From NCBI GenBank assembly GCA_003645115.1, contig QNEG01000028.1, positions 1-10,911 on the forward strand: a DNA stretch of 10,911 bases. The letters are read 5' to 3'. Source of the stretch: a bacterium (GTDB taxonomy: Bacteria; UBP14; UBA6098; B30-G16). How positions within the stretch are numbered: the stretch's first letter is position 1; every line of letters starts with the position of its first letter. This document shows positions 1-8,100 of the stretch, in pieces. The position numbers and the translations under genes were made by a program. The notes below the pieces were generated by a model. The model was not told where the DNA came from and ran no database searches. It was given only the letters and a program-made list of their open reading frames with translations.

Positions 1-33
1 CCCCATACTCTAATCGATTCGGTTATTAAATAA
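1..33 (+). CDS. Possible 3' end of an upstream gene (partial)
   Basis: Frame 1 is open from the window edge and reads PHTLIDSVIK before a TAA stop at 31-33. The other two forward frames stop earlier, at 13 and 29. This fits the tail of a gene lying mostly outside the window, about 49 bp before the DUF4340 gene. Ten residues cannot identify a product. Members of the DUF4340 family are often preceded by ABC-transporter auxiliary (GldG-like) genes, so such a gene would be expected here, but that is inference only. Confidence 0.25.
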   Translation, partial: PHTLIDSVIK

Positions 34-82
34 GATAAAAAAAATTGCAATGTCAAATGTTTTCCGTTAATTAGAAATTATA

Positions 83-1402
83 ATGACTTGGAAAAAGACA
101 ATAATACTTGGAATAATATTTTTACTACTGGGTGGTGCTTACTGGTATTTTGAAATTATCCAGCAAGAAAGTCATATTCGAAAAGATTTGGAACAGAGAC
201 GATTACTATCTGGTGTGAGTAGGATATATAAATTTCGTATAAAGACTCGAAGCGATATAGTGGAGGTTGCTCAGGATACCGCAAGCAAGGAATGGTGGGT
301 TGTTCATCCGGTGAGATATCCCGCCGATAATAAACAGGTTCAGGTTGTATTGCGAGCGGCATTAGGGATACACTATACCGATGTGATAACAGAAAATGGC
401 CACCCACAACATTTTGGACTAACGCCTCGACCTTGGGTAGAATTTTCTGCTCAGGGAATAACTTTTAAACTGGGAGATGAATCTCCCACTGGAAATGGAG
501 TATATGCACAAATCGATGAAAGTGATAGTATATTATTAGTTCCTCTCAAATATCGACGAGCATTATTGAATACATCCGCTGATTTGCGAGATAAAAGTAT
601 ATTGCCGGATATCGAACTAATCGATTTGGATTCTGTGGAAATTATCCGACCCGATGACAGAATAGCTCTGGAAAGGAAAGGATTTCGATGGTGGATAACA
701 CATCCAGTTTATGAAAAAGCTGACAATAAAATCGCAAATGAACTGATACAAACCATTATAAATGAGAAAGCGACCGAATTCTTCGCTGAAAATCATTCTG
801 ATTCGATTTTAAACCGATTGGATGCCAAACAATTACTGGAGTCGATTTTTTACACTACGGACGGTAATCGATATCAGCTTTCAGTGTTTGGAAAGTATTT
901 CCCGAACGATACCATATTCGAATATATACTCGCATACACCCCAGATAAAATGCCTCTATTCGAGGTTTCCAGTAATATGTTAGCGGTATCGGAGATTTCC
1001 ATAAATGACATTCGTGATAGGACACCATTTTCGGTATCTGATGCCGACAAAATCGTGATTCGCAGTGGCGATGATTTCGTATTTCGGGCAAAATACACCG
1101 AAAATGGTTGGATGATGCAATATCCCGACTCTATAGCATTAAACGATGAGAAAGTAGAAAATATACTCCGCACATTCGAATCTACATATATCGATTCATT
1201 TATGAACGATGGGAATTTTAATCCATCGGGGTGGGAATTCACATTCTATATCGGCGAGGATAGTTTGCCACTGCTGATTGGCAAAAATGTGGGAAAAAAT
1301 GTTCAATTAAAGTTGAAAACCCGAGATTATTATTATCTTTGCAACAACCCAGCTCTTATGAGATTGTGCGATACTAATCTTATAAATTATATTATAAATT
1401 AA
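83..1402 (+). CDS. DUF4340 domain protein, membrane-anchored
   Basis: A 439-residue protein with one N-terminal membrane segment (about residues 6-26, after MTWKK), so it is probably anchored in the inner membrane with the rest in the periplasm. Residues 51-160 match the DUF4340 pattern: a strand, then WWVVHPVRYPADNKQ (71-85), then FGLTPRPWVEFSAQ and LGDESPTGNGVYA (111-143). The core module recurs at 184-226 (WWITHPVYEKADNK) and, more degenerate, at 322-365 (WMMQYPDSIALNDEKVE), giving three related units. The family has no established enzymatic activity. Its genes commonly lie beside GldF/GldG-type ABC transporter genes, and a role with such a complex is inference. The ATG at 83 is the natural start because it directly precedes the membrane segment, although no clear Shine-Dalgarno is seen. 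A 90-bp gap and a separate promoter divide it from the next gene. Confidence 0.8.
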   Translation: MTWKKTIILGIIFLLLGGAYWYFEIIQQESHIRKDLEQRRLLSGVSRIYKFRIKTRSDIVEVAQDTASKEWWVVHPVRYPADNKQVQVVLRAALGIHYTDVITENGHPQHFGLTPRPWVEFSAQGITFKLGDESPTGNGVYAQIDESDSILLVPLKYRRALLNTSADLRDKSILPDIELIDLDSVEIIRPDDRIALERKGFRWWITHPVYEKADNKIANELIQTIINEKATEFFAENHSDSILNRLDAKQLLESIFYTTDGNRYQLSVFGKYFPNDTIFEYILAYTPDKMPLFEVSSNMLAVSEISINDIRDRTPFSVSDADKIVIRSGDDFVFRAKYTENGWMMQYPDSIALNDEKVENILRTFESTYIDSFMNDGNFNPSGWEFTFYIGEDSLPLLIGKNVGKNVQLKLKTRDYYYLCNNPALMRLCDTNLINYIIN

Positions 1403-1432
1403 AATAAATTTGGATTTTGTTATACTATTATA

Positions 1433-1461
1433 TTGACAATGCAATTATATTTAAATATGTT
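1433..1461 (+). promoter_or_regulatory. Sigma-70-like promoter for the VWA gene
   Basis: A perfect -35 hexamer TTGACA (1433-1438) is followed, after 17 bp, by TATGTT (1456-1461), which matches TATAAT at four of six positions. Transcription would begin near 1468, leaving a leader of about 25 nt that carries the ribosome binding site. The TTG of the -35 box is also the first codon of the longest possible reading frame, so the promoter argues against translation starting there. No Bacteroidetes-type TTTG/TAnnTTTG promoter is seen. Confidence 0.55.
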
Positions 1462-1480
1462 GTCTAATAATACATTCACA

Positions 1481-1486
1481 AGGAGG
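1481..1486 (+). promoter_or_regulatory. Ribosome binding site that sets the VWA gene start
   Basis: AGGAGG lies six bases before the ATG at 1493, an ideal Shine-Dalgarno distance. The longer frame starting at TTG 1433 has no such site and would place about 20 extra residues before an otherwise well-formed signal peptide. This site therefore fixes the start at 1493. Confidence 0.85.
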
Positions 1487-1492
1487 CTAAAA

Positions 1493-4444
1493 ATGAATTT
1501 GAGGAAGGCAACTTTTGTAGTATTATTTACCATCATTGCCTGGAGTATGTTATGGGGAGCAACAAACTCCAATGGATTACAAGTTACCGGTATGAAACTG
1601 ATTCGCAAGGGAACAGAGCACCAATTTAAACGCGTTTCCGATGCAGAATTCGGACTGGAAATCAGTTGCACCGAGGATACCGGTTCGGTGGATATCGTAT
1701 TTGTCCTGGACACTACCGGAAGTATGGGGACATATATATCCAGTGCTGTGGATCATATCGTCGAATTCGCCGAGACTATGGCAACAACTGGTTTCGATTA
1801 CGCTTTTGGAATAGTTACTTATGGTGATGGCTTCAATTTCCCTCATGGATATACACCTACTCAGGATGTAGATACATTTATTTCCTGGATGACTATGGGT
1901 TCTTCCGGTGGTGGCGATACACCAGAAACCGCACTCGATGGCATAATGGCAGCAGTAGATTCTATTAACTGGCGCACCGGCGCATTGAAGGTTATTATTT
2001 TGCTCACCGATGCTTGTTTCTGTGAGGAAGGAGATGGCTGTTATGATTGCACATCTATATGGGACGCTGATACAGTAGCACGAAGATTACTCGATGATGG
2101 TTTTATGTTCTTCGCAGCTACTCGAAATCCACTTTATAGCTCTTCCTGCTGCGATGGCGCATATTCATTGTGGTGGTATCAAAATATCTCCGATTCTACT
2201 GGTGGTTCCTGGTTCGATATCACCGAAAGTTTCGCATCTATATATACCGACATTATTGAATTGCTGGGAACATTTCAGGTAATTCAGGTGGATGTGGCAA
2301 ATTATAGTGGCAGCGACCTCGACTCTATTTTTGCTTACATTACTCTGGGTTCTTGTATAGAATTGCTATATGGAGAGAATCCCGCACTTCGACCATCACT
2401 TCCCGATGGCGATACTATACACTTTTTCTGGCGAGTAAATTATAGTGAGGGATGCACCGGACCGGATGCTTGTTTCGAGGTATCTTTATCCAGCGCAGAT
2501 GGCTCATATAGCGACCTGGAACGAGGCTGTTTCTTTATTCCCAACTGCTGGTGCAGTCCGGTAATCGCTGGCAACATTTCGCCTGAAATCGGCGTATGGA
2601 GTGCTTGCGACCCACAAGCGATGGTAATCGGCATCTATGATGAGGATGGTGTAAACGAATCTTCCATCGTATTCGATGCCAACGGCACAGAAATCACATA
2701 TCCAGACCCGTCATTAACCTATGATGATGGGACATTGACTTATCTGCCCGATACTGGTGCATTCATATCGGGTGATTCTGTCTATTATGAATTAGTGGAT
2801 GCCGAGGATGAGACTGGTTGCACACTTTCCACTCCAGCATCCGGTTGGTTTCTGGTGGACCTGGACCCACCCGAATTCTCTGATGAACAGCCCGAGGACG
2901 GAATTATGGTGGGCGGAATTCCATCCACAATTTCTCTTATTATCACCGATGAATACGCCGGCGTAGATGAAAACACTATCTATCTCATAGTGGATGGCAC
3001 CGATACTTTCACTGTGGATAGCACCAGATTGACATTTTCCGATAGCACACTTCAGTTCGACCCTATCGGTCTTTATAGCTGGGGTGCCGGCGATACTGTC
3101 GAAATTTGTGTCTATTCCGCAGATCTGGTGGATTCCACATATTGTGGACCGAATGGCGATACTTTCTGCTGGGAATTTATGGTGGATAAACTTCATCTGT
3201 TTTTTGAGGATACCATAGTAAATGCCGGCGATAATATCGTATATCCACTGTTTGCCGATGATCCGGCAAGATTTTCTATCTATGATTACGAAATGCAGGT
3301 TCGATACAATCCAGCGGTGATACGAGTAGATTCTGTTACTACCAATGGAACAGCTTCCGATGGTTTCACTCTGGATTGGGATACTCTGGGCGGAATAATA
3401 ACTATCACCGCCAGCAATACTTCTCCGGTGGGAGCGAGTTCGTTCTTTTTAAATCTTCATCTGCATATATTGGATAATGTATCTGGAGGTGCATTCACCA
3501 ATATGCAATTGACCGAGGGTATATTCGATAGCGGAAGAGTAGATTATTGGGCTGATGACGGAATAATTTTGGTGAATTGGAGTCAGACCCAATGGGTGCA
3601 CGATTTAATCTTTTTCGGAAACGATACTGTCACCGGCGGATATCTCGACCCGATGAATTTGGCGATAGGCTGTGGCTATGCGGCTACTTCCGGATGGGAC
3701 CCCGCATACGATATTCATATTCCCATACCGCCACCATCACAGACCGATGCATATATATTGTTGGATGACCCTGATTATCCAGCCATTCGACGACTGGGCA
3801 GAAGTATCCAGAACTCCTTCGAATTACCTGTGGTATGGTATATTGTCACGCAAGCAGTAGTCGGTTCATTGTATTGGAGTCCTCGATATTTCCCGCCGGG
3901 AATTTTTACTCTAAATGGATACATAGATATGAAGCGTGATTCAATATATCATTACTCTGAAAACGAGACATTGCAGATAGTGTATTCACAACCTGAAATC
4001 GGTGAAGGAACAATCGAGGGCTGTCCGGGATGGAATTTATTATCCCTTCCTACTTCTATTACTGTATCTGGTTGGACCAGCGCGATAGATGAAATAATAT
4101 TCGGACCATTGGAATATGATGCTCGCATTCGAACCTATGTAAACAATGACCCGCCTCGGTTGGGATTCGGCTTCTGGGTATTCGCAATGAACGAATTCAC
4201 ATCTGAAATCGGTGGAATTCCTATCACCAGTATTTCCATACCTGTATATCGAGGTTGGAATCTGATTGGTTCGATTTCCAGTGATTCTATCACCTATCAT
4301 ACCGACCCATCGGGCATAATGCTGACCGATATGATATTCGAATGGAGTTGCGAAACTGGTGCTTATCAATTGGCATCCGAAATTGAATCGGGTAAAGGAT
4401 ATTGGATATTCTGCACACAGGATGGTGTTTTACATCTGGAATAA
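1493..4444 (+). CDS. Secreted multidomain VWA/cohesin-like surface protein
   Basis: 983 residues (numbered from the ATG at 1493), predicted to be exported and act at the cell surface. A signal peptide covers about 1-23 (MNLRK, hydrophobic core, ending WGA). A von Willebrand factor A domain spans about 64-260, with MIDAS metal-site elements D73-T-T-G-S77, GGGDTPET near 140-146 and LLTDA (D173), so it probably binds a divalent metal and a ligand protein. Beta-rich Ig-like segments follow (about 360-455 and 457-565), then a cohesin-like domain (about 567-694), a segment with SGWDPAYDIHIPIPPP (about 732-770), and two C-terminal modules, each opening with GWNL (846, 921) and closing with an aromatic G-x-G-[FY]-W motif (891, 967). 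There are 22 cysteines, six of them just after D173. No dockerin and no PNPF-type sorting domain is visible. Its ligand and function are unknown. It has its own promoter and ribosome binding site. Confidence 0.85.
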   Translation: MNLRKATFVVLFTIIAWSMLWGATNSNGLQVTGMKLIRKGTEHQFKRVSDAEFGLEISCTEDTGSVDIVFVLDTTGSMGTYISSAVDHIVEFAETMATTGFDYAFGIVTYGDGFNFPHGYTPTQDVDTFISWMTMGSSGGGDTPETALDGIMAAVDSINWRTGALKVIILLTDACFCEEGDGCYDCTSIWDADTVARRLLDDGFMFFAATRNPLYSSSCCDGAYSLWWYQNISDSTGGSWFDITESFASIYTDIIELLGTFQVIQVDVANYSGSDLDSIFAYITLGSCIELLYGENPALRPSLPDGDTIHFFWRVNYSEGCTGPDACFEVSLSSADGSYSDLERGCFFIPNCWCSPVIAGNISPEIGVWSACDPQAMVIGIYDEDGVNESSIVFDANGTEITYPDPSLTYDDGTLTYLPDTGAFISGDSVYYELVDAEDETGCTLSTPASGWFLVDLDPPEFSDEQPEDGIMVGGIPSTISLIITDEYAGVDENTIYLIVDGTDTFTVDSTRLTFSDSTLQFDPIGLYSWGAGDTVEICVYSADLVDSTYCGPNGDTFCWEFMVDKLHLFFEDTIVNAGDNIVYPLFADDPARFSIYDYEMQVRYNPAVIRVDSVTTNGTASDGFTLDWDTLGGIITITASNTSPVGASSFFLNLHLHILDNVSGGAFTNMQLTEGIFDSGRVDYWADDGIILVNWSQTQWVHDLIFFGNDTVTGGYLDPMNLAIGCGYAATSGWDPAYDIHIPIPPPSQTDAYILLDDPDYPAIRRLGRSIQNSFELPVVWYIVTQAVVGSLYWSPRYFPPGIFTLNGYIDMKRDSIYHYSENETLQIVYSQPEIGEGTIEGCPGWNLLSLPTSITVSGWTSAIDEIIFGPLEYDARIRTYVNNDPPRLGFGFWVFAMNEFTSEIGGIPITSISIPVYRGWNLIGSISSDSITYHTDPSGIMLTDMIFEWSCETGAYQLASEIESGKGYWIFCTQDGVLHLE

Positions 4445-4571
4445 ATGGTTGTTAGAAACTAAAACATTGATTGACCATAAATGGACACAGATAGTGTCAG
4501 AAAGACTCTATGTTGAATTTCTGTGTGCGTTTGCGATTGTAAATTTAAACTAACGCTTGAAACTAAATTAT
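4445..4571. repeat. Intergenic gap with hairpin and nested inverted repeats
   Basis: This 127-bp gap holds a perfect hairpin, GACAC-agata-GTGTC (4484-4498). A wider inverted repeat, ACACAGA (4485-4491) with TCTGTGT (4520-4526), competes with it, and CAGAAA (4498-4503) can pair with TTTCTG (4518-4523). The 9-mer GAAACTAAA occurs directly at 4455-4463 and again at 4559-4567. No T-run follows the hairpin, so it is not a canonical intrinsic terminator. It may be a degraded interspersed palindromic repeat, but one copy cannot prove that. Confidence 0.35.
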
Positions 4572-4970
4572 ATGTCGCGACGAGAAAGATATGAGACATC
4601 GGCGCAGATGAATCTCACCTCGATGGTGGACATACTGTTTATGCTGCTGATTATCGTGATGATAACTGCGCCCATAATGCACGCTCAGGTAGATTTATCA
4701 TTGCCAAAATCCTCAGCCGCCAGAATTACCGATGAAAATAGAGTTACCATATCTATTAAAGCCGACGGAACTACATATATCGGAAAAAATGTTATCCAAG
4801 AGGAACAAATTTCCAAAAAGTTATGGGAACTGAAACAGACTAAAAACATTACTTCGGTGGCATTACGAGCCGACAAAACCGTGAAATATGAGACCATTAT
4901 GCGAATAATTGGACACATAAAGGAAGGCGGAATCGAGGATTTGGGCTTGGTTGCATTACCTGAAAAGTGA
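4572..4970 (+). CDS. exbD: ExbD/TolR family biopolymer transport protein
   Basis: 132 residues from the ATG at 4572. ExbD/TolR proteins partner an ExbB/TolQ channel and couple the proton-motive force to outer-membrane work such as TonB-dependent uptake or Tol function. The layout fits the family: a short cytoplasmic N-terminus (MSRRERYETSAQMNLTS), one membrane helix (about 18-38) beginning SMVDILFMLLIIVMIT with the conserved proton-carrying aspartate at D20, then a periplasmic domain with ISIKADGTTYI (60-70), VALRADKTVKYE (96-107) and a GGIEDLGLVA ending. An in-frame TTG at 4557 would add five residues; the ATG is preferred, but neither has a clear Shine-Dalgarno. No exbB, tolQ or tonB gene lies beside it, so the partner must be elsewhere. 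The family call is secure, but ExbD versus TolR cannot be decided from sequence alone. Confidence 0.87.
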   Translation: MSRRERYETSAQMNLTSMVDILFMLLIIVMITAPIMHAQVDLSLPKSSAARITDENRVTISIKADGTTYIGKNVIQEEQISKKLWELKQTKNITSVALRADKTVKYETIMRIIGHIKEGGIEDLGLVALPEK

Positions 4971-5019
4971 AATACCCGATATACTTAGAAAACTTCTCAC
5001 AAATTCAAAAATAAAGACC

Positions 5020-5047
5020 TTGACATCTAAATTCATTGGATTATCTT
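5020..5047 (+). promoter_or_regulatory. Candidate sigma-70-like promoter for the RND gene
   Basis: A perfect TTGACA (5020-5025) is followed by a 16-bp spacer and TATCTT (5042-5047), four of six matches to the -10 consensus. It lies about 70 bp before the GTG start. The hairpin at 5052-5065 would overlap the expected transcription start. The spacer is slightly short and the -10 only moderate. The alternative is read-through from exbD. Confidence 0.4.
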
Positions 5048-5051
5048 TATC

Positions 5052-5065
5052 TGACTATTCAGTCA
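5052..5065. promoter_or_regulatory. Candidate operator palindrome (TGACT-attc-AGTCA)
   Basis: Perfect 5-bp inverted repeat around a four-base centre, placed just after the proposed -10 box of the RND gene, where repressor operators often sit. RND pump genes are frequently controlled by TetR- or MarR-type repressors binding such palindromes, but no regulator gene is present here, so this is only a positional guess. Confidence 0.25.
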
Positions 5066-5103
5066 TTAAGTAAACGAATGGTCATATTGATAAATAGTTT
5101 TTT

Positions 5104-5110
5104 AGGAGGT
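5104..5110 (+). promoter_or_regulatory. Ribosome binding site for the GTG-started RND gene
   Basis: AGGAGGT lies five bases before the GTG at 5116. It supports this non-ATG start, which also yields the expected N-terminus (MSIPEFSVKR followed by the first membrane helix). Confidence 0.85.
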
Positions 5111-5115
5111 AGAGC

Positions 5116-8100
5116 GTGTCTATACCCGAATTTTCTGTGAAAAGATCGGTCACTGTTATTATGATAATCGGGATTGTGGTAGTGCTCGGCGTGTATTCTT
5201 TAATAAATCTGGGATTAGATTTATTACCCGATATTTCCTATCCTACTGTATCCGTGTTGACCAGCTGGGAGGGAGCTTCTCCCGAAGACATCGAAACTCA
5301 TCTTACCAAACCGCTGGAGGAAATGTTATCCCTTATCAGTCGAGTGAAATCGGTGAAATCATATTCTCGGGAGGGAATGTCTGTAGTGATGGTCGAATTC
5401 GAATGGGGCACTAATATCGATTTTGCCGCTCAGGATATCAGAGACCAAATCGGAATATTTAAACAATTCCTCCCACAGGATGTCAGCGACCCGATAGTAT
5501 TTAAATTCGATGTCTCTATGATGCCTATGGCGGCGTATGTTTACATCGGTGATATCGATTTCAATCGTCTGCACGATATCGCAGAAAATATAATCAAACT
5601 TAGATTAGAACGAATCGAGGGAGTGGGAGCAGTTTCTATCTGGGGCTGGAGTGAGCGGCAAGTCCACATATTACTCGACCCGGCAAAAATAGAGGCTTTC
5701 GCTATCGACCCACAACAAGTCCAAATGGCGTTAGCTCTAAATAATGTCAATTTACCCGCTGGATATCTGATTCAGAGAAACAAAGAATATCTGCTTCGTT
5801 CATACGGTGAATTCAATTCACTGGACGAAATAAGGAATATTATAGTCGGAATGACAGATAGTTATAAACCAATTTACTTACGGGACATAGCGGAGGTAAA
5901 ATATGGCACCGAAGCAGAACGAGGAATAGCAAAATTCCAGGGTGGAAAGCGCGGTCTATGGGTTATGATATCAAAGGAATCCAATGCCAATACTGTTACT
6001 GTTATGAGAAAAGTGCTGGAGGAGGAAAAAAATATTAAAAAAATCCTGCCTGGAGAAACCGAATTGCATATGCTATTCGATATGTCAGAAATCATTCGCA
6101 GGATAATAACGAATACTGGTTCTAATGGTATAGTGGGAGCGATTTTCGCTGCCATATTTATATTATTATTCCTTCGTTCTTGGCGTCCCACCGCAGCTAT
6201 CACTATCGCCATACCATTGTCCATAATCGCCACATTCATCGCGATATACGCTGCAGGATATACACTGAACATTATGACTATGGCAGGATTGGCATTGGGA
6301 GTCGGAATGCTGGTGGACAATGCCATTGTGGTAATAGAAAATATCTATCGCAGAATAGAGATGGGCGAGAACAGATTCGATGCCGCTGGAATTGGCGCAA
6401 AACAAGTGGGTATGGCGATTACTGCCTCCACTTTAACTACTATCGCAGTGTTCTTCCCAGTGCTGTTCATTCCGGGAATAACAGGGCAATTATCTCGAGG
6501 ATTAGCGTTGACTGTCACTTTTGCACTATTGTCATCGCTATTTGTGGCATTGACTATCGTGCCGGTCATTGCATCGAAAATATTCACCAAACAAAAGCGT
6601 TCTGGGATGAAAGCTACAAAATGGTTCGGTAAAATGCAAAATTATTACGAAACCATACTTCGATGGACATTAAAACACAAAACTATCACTTTACTGATAG
6701 TCTTTCTACTATTTGCCAGTTCAATCGGTTTGATATTAATAATCGGTGGTGAATTTATGCCAAAATCCGATGAACCATTTGCACAGGCATTCTTTTCATT
6801 GCCTCAGGGAACTCCACTGGAACAAACCGCGGATGTGGCGAATCAATTACTCGATGCTGTAGAAGACGACCCGGATATTCTGTTATCTGGTATGATAGTC
6901 GGAGTGGTTCAGGGTTCGGAGTTCGATATGGCAGCGGGACAATCCGGAACCCCTACAAATGTCAACGAGGGTGCCATTTTTCTAAGGCTAAGACACAAGG
7001 AAGACCGACAACGGTCCAATGAGGAAATAATGAAACAGCTGCGCAATGCGTTCCCAAAATTGAAAAACTCTCGATTTGTAGTTCAGGATATGAGTTCACA
7101 AATGTTTGGCGGCGCAATCTCGGGCGATATAGAAATCAAAATTTTCGGTAACGATATGGAGATATTAAAGCGATTATGCGAAATATCTCAGGATAAGATA
7201 GAAAAAATTCCCGGAGTGAAAGATATCGAGTTATCATTTAAGGAGGGTCGTCCGGAAATGCAGATAAGGATAAATAAGGACAAATGCGCTCGCGTAGGAC
7301 TAACCGCTGCTCAACTGGCAAATGCATTGAAAACATATACGCTCGGTTCTGTCGCTGGACGATTCAATGCTGAACAGGAACGAATGGATATAGTGGTGAA
7401 AATTCCCGAAAAATCTCGTGAGGAAATATCACAAATACTTTCATTGCCCGTAATAACACAAACCGGTGCAGTAGTCCCACTCTCTCAGGTGGTGGATATG
7501 GTAAAGACCGAGGGACCGACAGAAATTCAGCGCGAAGACCAGAAAAGAAAATTATCTATATTTATCACCGTATCGGAACAATACGACCTCAAAACTGTTA
7601 CCAATAAAATAAAAGAGGCTATGCAGGAATTATATGATTCTCCAATGTGGACAGAGGGATATTTATATGAAATCGGCGGTCAGGCAGAACAGATGAAAGA
7701 TTTATATCGATGGATGCTTTTAGCGATAGTAGTGGCATTTTTACTCGTATATATGGTAATGGCATCGCAATTCGAATCTTTCGTCCATCCTTTCGTGATA
7801 ATGTTCACTCAACCACTTTCCATAATCGGCGTATTCTGGGGACTATTTATCACTGGGACTACTCTATCTTTGCCATCGCTGATGGGATTAGTAATCCTAG
7901 CGGGAATAGTGGTAAATAATGGTATAGTTATGGTAGATTTAATCAATCAATTGAGAAGAGATGAGGATTATGAAATGAACGATGCGATTATCACTGCTGG
8001 ACGATATCGACTTCGTCCGGTGTTGATTACAGCGCTTACCACTATAGTGGGAATGTTACCTATGGCACTTTCTACCAGCCAAGGGTCAGAAATGCGCGCA

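Noticed and set aside
4471..4541. Promoter in front of exbD
   Set aside because: TTGACC at 4471 and TTGAAT at 4513 have no acceptable -10 hexamer at 16-18 bp, so read-through from the VWA gene is the simpler explanation.
4359..4553. Short plus-strand frame of 64 codons overlapping the end of the VWA gene
   Set aside because: It is out of frame with the VWA gene, has no ribosome binding site or recognisable motif, and mostly runs through the repeat-bearing gap.
4453..4567. Insertion-sequence-like element bounded by the GAAACTAAA direct repeat
   Set aside because: The enclosed segment of about 95 bp has no terminal inverted repeats at its edges and no transposase. A 9-bp repeat in AT-rich DNA can arise by chance, so it is reported only as a possible repeat.
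5874..6326. Minus-strand frame of 150 codons inside the RND gene
   Set aside because: It is the antisense shadow of conserved transmembrane coding sequence; the RND protein in the other frame explains the region fully.
6180..6632. Plus-strand frame of 150 codons inside the RND gene
   Set aside because: It is a +1 shadow of the membrane-helix coding region, rich in His, Arg and Ile and without a family signature. There is no frameshift in the RND gene to explain it.
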